Source: Oreocharis arfaki
Lineage: Eukaryota; Chordata; Aves; Passeriformes; Paramythiidae
DNA: 64,000 nucleotides
Assembly (NCBI GenBank): GCA_013398015.1
Contig: VZRR01010740.1
Coordinates: 186,001 to 250,000, forward strand
Direction: 5' to 3'
Shown: one piece after another, positions 34,561 through 45,496 of the stretch
Position numbering within the stretch: position 1 is the stretch's first letter
How the letters are laid out: every line of letters begins with the position of its first letter
Program-made: the position numbers and the translations under genes
The notes under the pieces: model-generated
What the model was told of the DNA's origin: nothing
Seen by the model: the letters and a program-made list of their open reading frames with translations, nothing else
The model's database searches: none

Positions 34561-36880
34561 TCTGCTCTTGGCAATGACCTACTTCAGGAAGCAGCAGGAA
34601 AGCTGGGTATTCTCAGATCTCGAGTTTAGCTGGAAATCTCCTATTTGCCTTGTAAAAGGATGTCATTCCACCCACAAACCGTTGAGAGACACTAGAAATG
34701 GGGGCTCATAGAGTTTATAGAGTTTGTTCTTCGTGCCTTGAAGAGAAAGGAAGCAGCGACAGCTCAAAGGACCAGAAACTGATTAAATGTAATTTTTTTC
34801 CCTATCTAGAAAAAAATATTACAGTACAAATATGTAAAATATCCAATAAATTTGCTCTTAGTGTCCTAGCCCTTCTCCTCAAGCTCTTTAACTCATTCCA
34901 GCATCTATGATCTCCTCCTGCAGCGCTCCCCATGTTATGACACTTCCTCCATGAAAACATAGAGGGGATGTAGTGGCAATTTCAGCAGAGGAATCACAGA
35001 GAAGCAGCAGACAGGAATATTACTGATCAATGGCAAAAAGATTAAAGGTAGTAACATCCTTATGGCACTGTGCTGAGCAACGAGTGAAGAAGATCAAAGG
35101 GATTATCAAGTGCGAACAGAGAGCTTGTGGCTATTAAACTGACAGAAAAAGAAGAAATCCTGTGGGAAATAGGAACAAAACTCTTAGCAAAAGACAAGGA
35201 TCAGATTTTCTTGTTTAACGAAAGTGAAGATGTTGGAGGGACAGGTGTCAGGAGCTGCAGTTTCTAAGAGTGCTTTTAGAGCAGGGAGCTGATCCTTAAA
35301 GGGGAAAGGGATGAAAAGCTTGGAGGAAACATCACTGGGAATGGACAGAACCTCTTCAGACACTGGAACACAGAAGCCTCCACAAGGAGCACAGCCCAGG
35401 TCAGGATGCAGAGGGATTTTAATGCTGAAATCACATTTTATGCCTCTAGACCTGACCTGTCTAAGAATGGACATAAGAGCATCTACCTAAAAGTAAGGTC
35501 TTTTTGCTGAAGAGGATTTAGCAGGTTTAATATTGAGCATATTTTAAGTGTTTTCATGGATAACTTCAAGCAAGAGGAACATGTGAGCTGGGTTATGAAT
35601 CTTCTTACACCCTTTTACAGCATTCATAATTAACTCTAAGTCTATTTTTTTTTTTTTGTGCTACTGGGAAGCAGTCATGCTGTAATCTTCTAATTAATAA
35701 ATGGCTCAATAAATCACGAGATCTTTTGTCCATGAAGAAACTTACACATACTGTCAGAAATATTACACTCTAAAATGGGTAGTAGGTAACCAACCATATT
35801 TTTCCTTCTTTTTCACTTTTTAAAAAAAAATTTATATTTAATCTGGAAATGTTTAATGACTAAATTAGTCAAAGAAATTATCCAGCAAGGGCTGGTTATT
35901 GTGCCAGTTATTATCTCTGTGAAAACTCTCATTGGCACCCAAGGGCTTTGGGGATGCAAAATCCAGCTGCACCAAAGCTGTGCAGGGACAAGGACATCCC
36001 ATGGCACGTGTCTCGGGCCGTTGCTTCATTCACACAACAGGTGACTGGGGAAAAGCCTGGTCCAACACACAGAACAACGGGGAAAAGTCCTGGAGATGTG
36101 GGCTTGGCCCCTCACCCTGTGCTCTGGGCCTTCTTTTTCTCCTTGGATTTCTCACCTGTTGCCCAGTCAAACTGAAAGCTCTCTCAGCCATGGGTCTTCT
36201 CTCACACTGTGCTTGCAATGCTCACATTACTGGAACATGAAATCAGAGACTGACAAAACTTGTCACAGATCAGCAGTGACCGACAGGGACCTGGACTTGG
36301 TCATTCATTAGCCAGACTTCCCTCTTGTCACCTCCTCAAGTCCACTCCCTTCCCCCAGAGCAACATTAAAATAGACATTTGTAATTCTGTATTTCTGGCT
36401 GCCGCACACATAAACAAACACCTCTCACTGTTCTCTCGGGAGGGAGACGAGCATCCTTATCTTCACTTTCTGAGTGGGGATGTGAAAGCAGAGACAGACA
36501 GGGTGAGACTTTTCAGCTGAAAACATGCATCCCATATTTATCTGGGCGCTGGCAGTGATGTGACAGCCCAGGGGTGCCTGGGTGCATGCAGAGTGCTCCA
36601 GCCTTTAGCAGCTGATGAGGAGGGTACCCTGCTCACAGCCCTCCCTCCTGAATTTCTGCTCTCGTGGCACAGGACACAGGAATCCTGGCCTAAATCAAAC
36701 CCCAGTGGTTGGAGCCAGCTCACAAAGACCATAACTGTGGCAAGGCCCTGAGAATGACAGGAAAAAACAGCTCCTTGGAGGAGATGCACGAGAGGAGCTC
36801 ACGTCTGGAGGGCTCCTCTGGCTTCATCTGTTAACAGCCACTGCCAGAGCAGATTCGATGAACCTCAAGCTCTCCCCATG
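34561..36880. other. Noncoding DNA, no gene seen
   Basis: A 13-base T run lies at 35645-35657 and an A/T-rich patch at about 35815-35840. The overlapping frames at 35856-36311 on both strands match nothing known. Confidence 0.58.
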
Positions 36881-37760
36881 TGGTGTTTCCTCATATTTTA
36901 TCATCCTCAAAAAGAAAAGTCTTTATTATGAGCTACATATACTGAGTAGTCTGTATCCCAGCAGTGTCTGAGAGCTGTGATTCCTGAGGGGAAGGTGGTT
37001 ACAGCGCCTGTGGAGATGTCAGGGTGCATAAGGCAAAGCAAAATAACCCATTTTTGTTGTGTAAAATAAAAAGTCTCTCTGAAAAATTGCAATATTGAGG
37101 AAATGATAGCACTGCATTTAAGACAGCCCCTAAATGTCAAGGGAGCATCAATAATTCTCTTTATTTACAGTAGTAGAAGACACAGCCTCCTATGGATGTG
37201 TTGATAGGAAAAGAAAAAGGGAATGTGCAACCGCTTCTGTTTGAAATCTTAATTATTCCAGTAATCTTTCAAATACAGCTCATCAGCTGGATATAAACAC
37301 TATCCTAGCTGCAAGCATAGGTGCGAAAAGGGAAAAAATCCCATTATCAAAGCAATCTGCAGCTCTGAAGACTACGGCTTCCTGCACCAGCAGATTTCTA
37401 ACTGTTCCTCGTGACTGGTGCTGGCAATAGTTTAGGAAAGTAAATGAGTTCCTAATACAGGATGTAAGATATTCATTAAAGACCAGGTAGAAGAACATTA
37501 ATTTACCTTTTAAAACATATTAGGAGACAAATAAGGCAATGAATTCATTAGTATGCAAGCATTGCCTCAGCTGATCAGGTCAGACAAGCTCAGCTGTGCC
37601 TCCTAATGCCTGCACTGCAAAACACTGCTGATAGTATTAACATTTTAATAGTAATTGTGGTAATATTTACTGATAGGCAAAGGCAGGATGTGATTTACTG
37701 TGGCAGAAATCTTGGGTTTTCTATCTAGCTTGTTTGCAGGTTCACACCACCTCCATGAAT
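36881..37760. promoter_or_regulatory. Long AT-rich candidate regulatory block
   Basis: About 880 bp rich in homeodomain words: CATCAATAATTC, CTTAATTATTCCAGTAATC, ATATTCATTAAAGACC, GAACATTAATTTACC, ATGAATTCATTAG and TTTTAATAGTAATTG. TCF-like TATCAAAG and an E-box CAGCTG (37282-37287) occur within it. Only short frames are present. The call rests on motif density. Confidence 0.35.
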
Positions 37761-40200
37761 AATGCACTTAACTCCTGTTGCTGACTATGGCCAGCAGCAA
37801 AACACGTAAAAACAACAACCTGTTTAAAAAACAGCCTGAAAACATCCTAAAAACAACCCAGGGAGTCTGAACAAGTCAATATTGCAAACATCCTGCACTC
37901 ACCAGAAAAGCAGCTGAATAGAAGTGAACAAAAAAGAGGACAAACTCTTTTGTTTGTTATACTCAAGAAGTAAACAAACACTCTTCCACCCCAGATAAAA
38001 ATGGGTACACTTGCTGTCGTTTATGTTTTACAGCAACCCTCCCTTCATGCTTCAATTCCTTCAGCTGAGATTCCTGTTGAGACCCTTCCCTTGGCCACAA
38101 AGTCAGTGATAAATCACTGCTTCAAAAGCTGAGTTATGCTCTGCTTTGGGGTCTCCAAACACGGGTGAGATCTTCCTTCACATGCTGGCCCAATGCAGTG
38201 TTAGTGCACAAGCAAAAACAACACTTGAGCACTCTTTGATCTGGGTCTTGTCACACCAAAGCTGTGTCCCACGTCAGAAAAGCTGCCGTGGGAAGGGCTG
38301 AGTAGTAATTGCCCGAAGATACTTTAAAGTGAAGTTTCCTGCTGAGATTAAGCAAGAAAATGCAACAATATCTGCGTATATTTATTCTGAAAAGCATAAT
38401 CAGGAAAGGCAAGGAGTTTTGAGGAGTGTGATCCCAGTCCACTGAGCCTGAGCACACAGAATATGAGCTTTCAAAGAAGCTACTTCAAAGGCAGAATGAG
38501 AAGGTAGAGACATCGGTGTGAACCGGATAATTCAGGGGGAGCAGGGCTTAGCAGCTAATTCATAAAGGGCGTTTTTGCACAGTATTTCTGATGTAGCAGC
38601 TCACCACGACACAGGGCAGCCACTGCAAGGCAGAGGATGGAGTTATCTCCGTGGCTGGCTGCTCCCAGCCTCTCCCTGACCCAGCAGCCACTCTTACACA
38701 TCATTAAGAGACAAGCTCCCCACGGGGACCACCACCGGCCTCATCAGCATGGAAAGCAGCCCCCTCGCTCTGCATCACCGAAGGCTGGAATATTCCCACA
38801 CTGCCTCCATCTGAAACACCACAGCCTTTTAAGGCAGCTCTGGGATTTTCATGACCAAAATAATACATCCAGAGAGGGTCACATCAAGGATTACTGATGT
38901 TGAGAGCAGCCAGGTGAAAGCACAATCCAGCCCATTCAGCGCTGGTTCTTTGGGGATTTATCATAAATGTTTGTGGGGTGCTCAGAGGGAGCCCTGTAGA
39001 TATGAGTTTTAATTGAAAAGGGATTGCAGGGGATATAAACCAACCTAAATGTCAGGGCACTGTTGCTTCCCCTAAAGGTCAGAATGAGCATACTGAAACC
39101 ACAAGTCTGAAAATGATACCTCTGACTGTGCTGCTCCAGCCATCCATGGGTACAGAGCAATGCTCTTCTCTTCCAGCTTGGAAACTGGCAGGGAAGGGTG
39201 GGAAAACAGCCTTGCAGAGGGCTGGGAACTGGATAGAGCTTTTTGGATGCATCTGCAGTAAAAGAGTCTTCTGATGCCTTCCAAAGGCACAGCCCACGTT
39301 ATTACAACAGCATTAATTTACCATTAGGACTTGCCGGAATCAGAGGGGAAGATTTTGATTTTTAAAAACAGAGTCTAAGGAAGGCAAGAGTGAAAAAAAA
39401 AAATATTCAGTCCTTTTAAAGTCTGACCTAAAAAGCCTTGCAGTGTAAAATATGCACTAAAAAATTTATGTCAGGTTTCTATGGTTATACATATGTACAT
39501 GTGTGATACAGAGCAAGCTCAACCTTGCTCCTGCTGGTCTTACACGTCGTGGAACTCAAAGAGCTCTTCCCAGCGGAAGGGCAAGGCCTGCCTGAAGTCA
39601 GCAGGGATGGCCGTGTTGGCTGTGTGGATGAGCTGAGCGGCCACAGGTCATTGCCCTCTGCCCCAGCAAGGCTTTGCAGGCATGGAGGAGGGAGCTCAGG
39701 GCATCTCTCCTGCTCCCAGCTCCTCTGCGGATGGGGTGGTTCAGTGCATTCCCTTCCCCCGCAATAGTTCCTGTTCCTGCAGGTCTGTGCTGACCTCATG
39801 AACTTTGTGATAAAGGCTGAACTCCGAAAGGGATGGAGAGGTTTCTAGTCCCTGCTCCTGACAAAGGCAGTCCCATGGACATCCACGAGCAGCCGCTGCC
39901 CACAGCAGGTCAAACTGGGACAGCATCACGGTGAAAAGGATGGATTTATGGGATGGAACTTGAACAGAAGCAAGAAACTTTGCTTTATACCAGAAGAAAA
40001 TACCAGCCCCCCACCCCAGAGAAAGGATTCAGCTCTCCAGAAATGGAAACAAAGGGTCAAATTCAGCCTCCAGCCATGCAAAGAAAACCCCCAAAACCAA
40101 GCCAGAGTAAAGCCCCAATGTCAATGAGTGGATTCACATATCAAGCAGCGTAACGGAGGAGCCTCTCTCTGAGTGTTCCTCCTGGTTTCTAAGGAGCCAG
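37761..40200. other. Noncoding DNA, no gene seen
   Basis: The region starts with A-rich patches (about 37795-37860). The 104-codon minus frame (39485-39799) lies opposite an 80-codon plus frame, with neither recognised. No transposable element is recognised. Confidence 0.58.
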
Positions 40201-40870
40201 CTGTTATTTATGCAGTCTATTTACACGTTCTCTTGGCTCTTTATGCAGAGGAATTATTTTATAGTGTAAGCTCCCTCTCTTTATTTTCCCCTTACAAGTG
40301 CATGCACTACAGAAAGAGAAGGTAGGACAAAGATGCTTGAAAGAACTGCATGTAGGTATGTTTTAAAGACAGAAGATATTTCAGGTTGCCAGTATGAAAT
40401 TGTCAGAGAACATAAATTACTACTGTCTGTGCATTTCTCCTTCCTAAGAGGATTGTGCTAATTAAACAAGAAGAGATTATCAAACTTTGTCTACAGCTGA
40501 TAAAATCCAACTACAAATTAAAATGCATGTTAAAGCTAATCCATCACAAACTGAAAAATTAAGCCAGCGCATTTGTAATGTTTTCAGCATCCTTTGTCCT
40601 TCAGACAGTGCCCAAATGCTAGAATTTGGTGGAGTTTAATGTTTTGCACTTTCATAGAGATTTAGAATTGTACATTCCATGCAGTTTTCGAAATGCTCAT
40701 CTTCTTTGCATGTTTAAGATTGTGGCAGTAATTTGCATTCCCTTTTACAAATGGAATTGTAAAAGAAAAGGGAAAATGTAAGCAACTGGATTAAAATAAA
40801 CTTTTGCCTCCTTCCAGTGCCAATAAGTTTGAAAAAGTTTCCTCTCGTTGTTACATACCTCTGATGAGTC
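40201..40870. promoter_or_regulatory. Candidate conserved noncoding block with octamer
   Basis: AT-rich DNA with GTGCTAATTAAACAAG (about 40456-40471), TACAAATTAAAATGC, GTTAAAGCTAATCC and a perfect POU octamer ATTTGCAT at 40731-40738. Only weak short frames occur. The regulatory role is inferred from motifs. Confidence 0.33.
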
Positions 40871-42330
40871 ACAGCAGCAGAAATGCCAAAATGCCACCAA
40901 AGAAAGGCCTTTCCCTTTTTATTATTGGAACAAGCAAGAACAAAAAGTTCTGGAAATGCAGAGGGAGACACGTTCTCCTGGGTCCCAGCCTTGCTTGCCC
41001 TCATGGGCCTGAGTCACTGTAGCTGTGATTAACAGGATCAAAATGAGGGAGTTGGTCCACAGTGGCACACCCAAGCCCCAGCACTGCTGGAATTAGAATT
41101 TAAAGCTTGAGGGTACCAAATCAAAGAGCCCAATCTCCAGATATCCATCTGATCCTTGATAACCAAAGGGCATTTTCCTCCTGGATCAAGTCCACTGTAG
41201 TCCAGAACAGCGAGTATGACAATAGCTAAAGGGTGAAAGAACAGATCTGAACAGAAAAGATAAGCAAGAAGCCATGGAGGCTGGAAGAAAAGTTACAGCT
41301 CTCAGCCACAGGACCTGAGGCCTATTGCTTGGTTTGCTGCCTGCTGGGACGAGGCATGTTGTGGTTTTCCCTCTAATTTTTTTCTTGTTGTGATCACTTG
41401 ACATTTCAGATCCCTTTTGAGAAGGGGCTTTGTTCCACTCATGTTTAGTGATACTGAACACTTTAGGACCTCTGATGATTCACGTGATAATCATAATAGT
41501 GATTAAAAAAATATATGTGTGGTCTCTTTCAACAAATCATCCTTGTATCTTTTAAAGTAACTTTGAATGTCTTACTCATTGCTAAAGTATTTATTATGCC
41601 AATTTTTGTTCTAGCTGTGAGGGAAATCATGATTCTGATGGTGTCAAAATTCTGAAAAGCACAGGCTCCTCCTAAGCGGAGCACACACAAAGCAAACTCC
41701 CTGCAAAACCCAATCTTGAGAGAAAAATAGGAGAATGCACATGAAATGCTTTTGCCCACAAGTCCCCCTATTTATTTTCCAGATGACGTTTGAGCACTGC
41801 TTTTATATTTGCCCTCCTCTCATCTCCTTGACTGGATGTGCACTCTTTGGTCAAAGCTTGGTGAGAAACCAGCCTGAGAGTTGTCTTCATTCTGCAGCTC
41901 CCCTCCCCTCTGTCTCCAAGACCTCAGGCACTCCTGCAGCTTCCTAAAAGCACTGACAGATCCACTCCTCTACGACACCTGCCCATGCCCTGACAGCTGG
42001 GTCTGGTTCTAAGCTGTGCTTACACAGAATCCTTTGTTCACCACCACTGTTCATCCCATGTCCCAGGGCCTGCCTGCAAAGGGAGCCAACCCCTCCAGCC
42101 TCTCCGTGCTGGTTGTGTGCCCACATGGACCTGTGGTGGCCCAGCACAGCCAAAGTATGGATTAGCACTGGCTGTGAGATGCCTCGTCCCAAAAGCTCAT
42201 GTCTTCAGGTCAGTTATTTGTTAAGACCTGCTCCAGCCTCTCGTGCCATGTCCCTCCAGGCAGAAATTGAAATCCTGCTTGTCGGGGAGAAGAATAATTG
42301 CAGGTCTCTGGCTTTTCTCTAGTTTAAAGT
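40871..42330. other. Noncoding DNA, no gene seen
   Basis: Mixed composition. The frames at 41186-41461 (minus), 41529-41759 (minus) and 41735-41947 (plus) are unremarkable. An AT-rich patch with GTGATAATCATAATAGTG lies at about 41480-41520. Confidence 0.58.
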
Positions 42331-43330
42331 GGAGTTAATTCCTCCTAGTTCGAGGCATTGGAATAACAAATTCCATGTGTCCCTGCAATTGCTTTGGCTT
42401 TGCACTGTGATTTGTGCTGGAGTAAGGTCCACTTAGACTCGAAAACACAGGGGTAGTATTTATTTAACTGATTATGCTGCATTCTTGTCTTGTGAATCAC
42501 TCTCCGCAGATGGTACTTATGCCATGTCCTACTTTCTCGTTTGACAAATGACTGCTCTAAGACTCCCTTGTATTGGCTCTTGCACGAATGTAACTGCATT
42601 GAATGCAACGAGCTTATTTTTTATTTATATTGGTGTCAACAAAGCTGGACACGGGGCCTTTAAAAGTAAAAAAGTGCCCCAAATACCTGTAAAATTCAAT
42701 ATGGCACATTCATTATTTATAAAATGATTGTTTCTGTTGCAGAACATTATTGATATTGCTATTTTGTGAGTTTTCCATGTGTACAACTGATACGTACAAC
42801 GGTACTTAGTCAATACTCCTTGAGATTAATAAGACTGGTAGAAGGTTTTTCAATCAATATATTCCCTCCAAAGAATATGCAACTGTGTGTATGGGGGAAT
42901 GGATTCTGTTTTCATAGAGATGTAAATAAAAACAATTCTTAGAAGCAAGAGGAATTGCAAAAGTGGGAAATGAGACGGCCATTTGTGATGTAAAGATTAA
43001 CACACATTTTAAATACGACTTTGAGGCACTTTGGAGACCATTTTGGGGTTACAGTAATTTTATATTGAGTAAAAAGCTGCTTTCAAATATAGAGACACAA
43101 ATTACTTCTAGTGAGGAAAGAAAGCAAAAGAGCTCTCTTTTTTCTCCCCCCTCCCCACTGCTAAAGGGTTTGTCAGCTCACTCTTGCAAATTCTTTACTA
43201 AAGAGAGTCTGGTTGCATGAATAGTACTGCCAGAAGTAGAAATCAGTGAGAACGAGCTGTCTAAAGGCTCACGTATGAAAACCAGCCTACAAAGTTCAAG
43301 GAATAATTTCTTATTGCAGGAGCCTTTCTA
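42331..43330. promoter_or_regulatory. 1-kb AT-rich candidate regulatory block
   Basis: The sequence has GGAGTTAATTCC (a near-palindrome at about 42331-42342), TTTAACTGATTATGC, CATTCATTATTTATAAAATG, GAGATTAATAAG and CAATCAATATATTCCC. It is one of the longest stretches of uniformly enhancer-like composition in the window and holds no convincing frame. Confidence 0.33.
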
Positions 43331-44465
43331 TTCTCCGAGGGAGAAAAGAAGGAGCAACCGCCCTGCGACCCAGGGAGAGATGAGAAGGGCTTTGGCCCGT
43401 CCCTGGTTACCCTTGCGGGCTCTGTATGATGAAAGGAGTGTGAAAACCTGAGATCTTGTACCTTCCTTTTTTTTTTCTTTCCCCTCTAGGTGATTTCCTT
43501 CACTCATCCTGCTCCTGTTACAGTTCATGGCTTCAGGACTGGTTCTCTGACTAAAGCAAGATCCCCTAACTAAGCCCCGAAGAGCTGACGAGTTCCTCTG
43601 TCCCAGCACAAAGGCAAACACAGGCACTGCCTGTGAGGCACTTTTTAAAGTTAATTTATGCACATCACTACCACTCGCCTCTCTTGCCTAATCCACCCAG
43701 GCAGCCTCTTTCCACCCCAAGGAACAAGAGTGGATTCAAACCCCATATATGTTCCATGGTTTTAAGGTTGTCCTGGCTCCCTCCCTGCAGCCACAGTGTT
43801 TTGGGCAGCTTTTGCAAGCGAATAGGTTTGTCTTGACACAGCTTGGGAAAAGGAAGTTATTAAGCAAAACAGAAAGTGTTGCTGAGCAATTGAGTTGATT
43901 ACACTTGTCCTTGGATGGAGAATGATCTGTGCTGGGGGAGGTGCCATCTCTGGAAGCCCTGTGCGATACTTGTGCTGGACACTGAAAGGAATCAACAACC
44001 TCACGGCATTTCATACCGGGTATTTTTGCTGTCCTGGCCAAACCACAATTTGGGTAATTATATCCTGCCCACCTCTGCAACTGTTGTACTTTCAATCAGA
44101 TGTAATATCCTTCATATCCTGTCCAAAACTACTGTGTGCTGCAAAAATAGCTATTTCATTTTTGCACAGAAGTGACTTTTTCAGCTGCGGTTAGGGCTCC
44201 TTGCAGATGTGAAAAATAAATAAATACGACTTCTGGAGAGAAAAATTCAGTGCAGGCTGTATTCTCTTTTCACATCCACTGTAATGCCTGATCTTCATGC
44301 ATTAACCCCAGACCTTGTTAGCTATTTTCTACCCAGTGCCCAGAAATGCAGAATCACTCAGGACCTTTCCTGCTTGGTACCATGTGAATCCGCAGTGACA
44401 GTCCCAGCTGGGAAGAGTTTGCAGCCTGAATACCTAAGACAGTTCAGATAAAACACAAGCTCAGG
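43331..44465. other. Noncoding DNA; strong acceptor-like tract
   Basis: A long pyrimidine run at 43460-43486 ends in CTCTAG at 43484-43489 and is immediately followed by GTGATT. This is a strong 3' splice-acceptor match directly abutting a weak donor. The frames at 43328-43663 and 43736-44095 (minus) have no recognised domain. Confidence 0.5.
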
Positions 44466-44552
44466 AAAAGCAAAGAGACTTGGCCAAGGTCACCCATGTC
44501 TCTGTGGCAGCCTGGGGACCTCGCCTGCTGGTCAGATTCCTGACACAGTTGA
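44466..44552 (+). repeat. Relic resembling MIR/CORE-SINE 3' region
   Basis: AGAGACTTGGCCAAGGTCAC, then TCTGTGGCAGCCTGGGGACC, closely tracks the MIR stretch with GACTTGCCCAAGGTCAC and GTGGCAGAGCCGGGA, and TCAGATTCCTGAC fits its end. It is in the same orientation as the relics at 1645-1735 and 26791-26850. The family name is from memory of the consensus. Confidence 0.55.
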
Positions 44553-45477
44553 ACAAAGTCTCCCTTCAGCGTCTCTTCTGTCCCCTTTCCTTCTTGGTCA
44601 GTTCATATCTTTCTAAGTTGAATTTGTTTTCGCTTTTTAGTGATTTTTAATTCCCTCTTGCCTTCCCTCAGACAAAAGCATGAAGCCACTAAAGTGTATT
44701 TTTTAGCCTATTTGATGCATTTTTAGAGCACACATGGCTCGAGTCGGTGTGCGGAGCAGCTGCTTTAACAGCGCTGCTGTTTAAAGTTGGATTGCTCTGA
44801 ATCCTCTCTCTGTTTGCAACGAGTCCCTTTGCTAGGGGTTAGGGCTACAGCTTGTTTAGCAACAATCCAAAAGGCCTTGGAAGTCCCTCAGGAGGTGGGA
44901 TGCCATCTGGAATTTGCACTGCTCCTTGCTGCGAGCGTGCCTGGTGGGATGGACTGGGGATGGAGGCCAGAGCTCCTGCCCAAAGCGCCTTCGACACAAG
45001 GAAACATCACAAACCAGAGGCCAAACGTTCCAGGGCTCCCTGAGTTGATGTGATAGATCTCTCTGCCTTGTCTCCTTTCCTTTTTCTCTCTCTTTTCACT
45101 CCTCAGTCTGAAGAGGTGAATTAAAGCTACTGAGCTTCCCGGCAGCAGAGTGATCTGGGAAGGGATTGTCAGGATGGATGGGTGGATGGGGAACGTGCCG
45201 AGATGGTGAGAAGTGAAGAAAAGGAAAATCCACATAAGCAAGAGCCTGAAGATTTCACAAAGCTTCTGCAGAGCTCAGGGAGAGCTTTGCCTGACTCAAG
45301 ACTAAACAAGAAACTCAACATCTGACTTATTAAGAGTGGTGAACAGTTCAAGTTGAGCTTTTGGCTCCATTAAAGCCTTTTGCTATATGCCTCAGACAGC
45401 AGCATTCAGGCAAGGATTGGATGGGACAATGCAGCATAAACTTCACTTTTAGGCCTGAAAGATTACTATTATTACTG
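44553..45477. other. Noncoding DNA with an inverted repeat
   Basis: An inverted repeat spans 44763-44786: CTTTAACAGC, a GCT centre, then GCTGTTTAAAG with one bulged T. The palindrome CAGCGCTG lies within it. A pyrimidine-rich stretch ending in CTCAG (about 45056-45106) resembles an acceptor. No coding frame is recognised (longest 117 codons, 44888-45241 minus). Confidence 0.5.
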
Positions 45478-45496
45478 TCATCATCATCATCATCAT
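45478..45496. repeat. (TCA)6 trinucleotide repeat
   Basis: Six tandem TCA units plus one base, embedded in a TTATTA/ATTACT-rich stretch (45460-45545) that looks like a decayed larger simple-repeat field. The frame 45361-45582 picks up a run of Ser from it. Confidence 0.9.
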
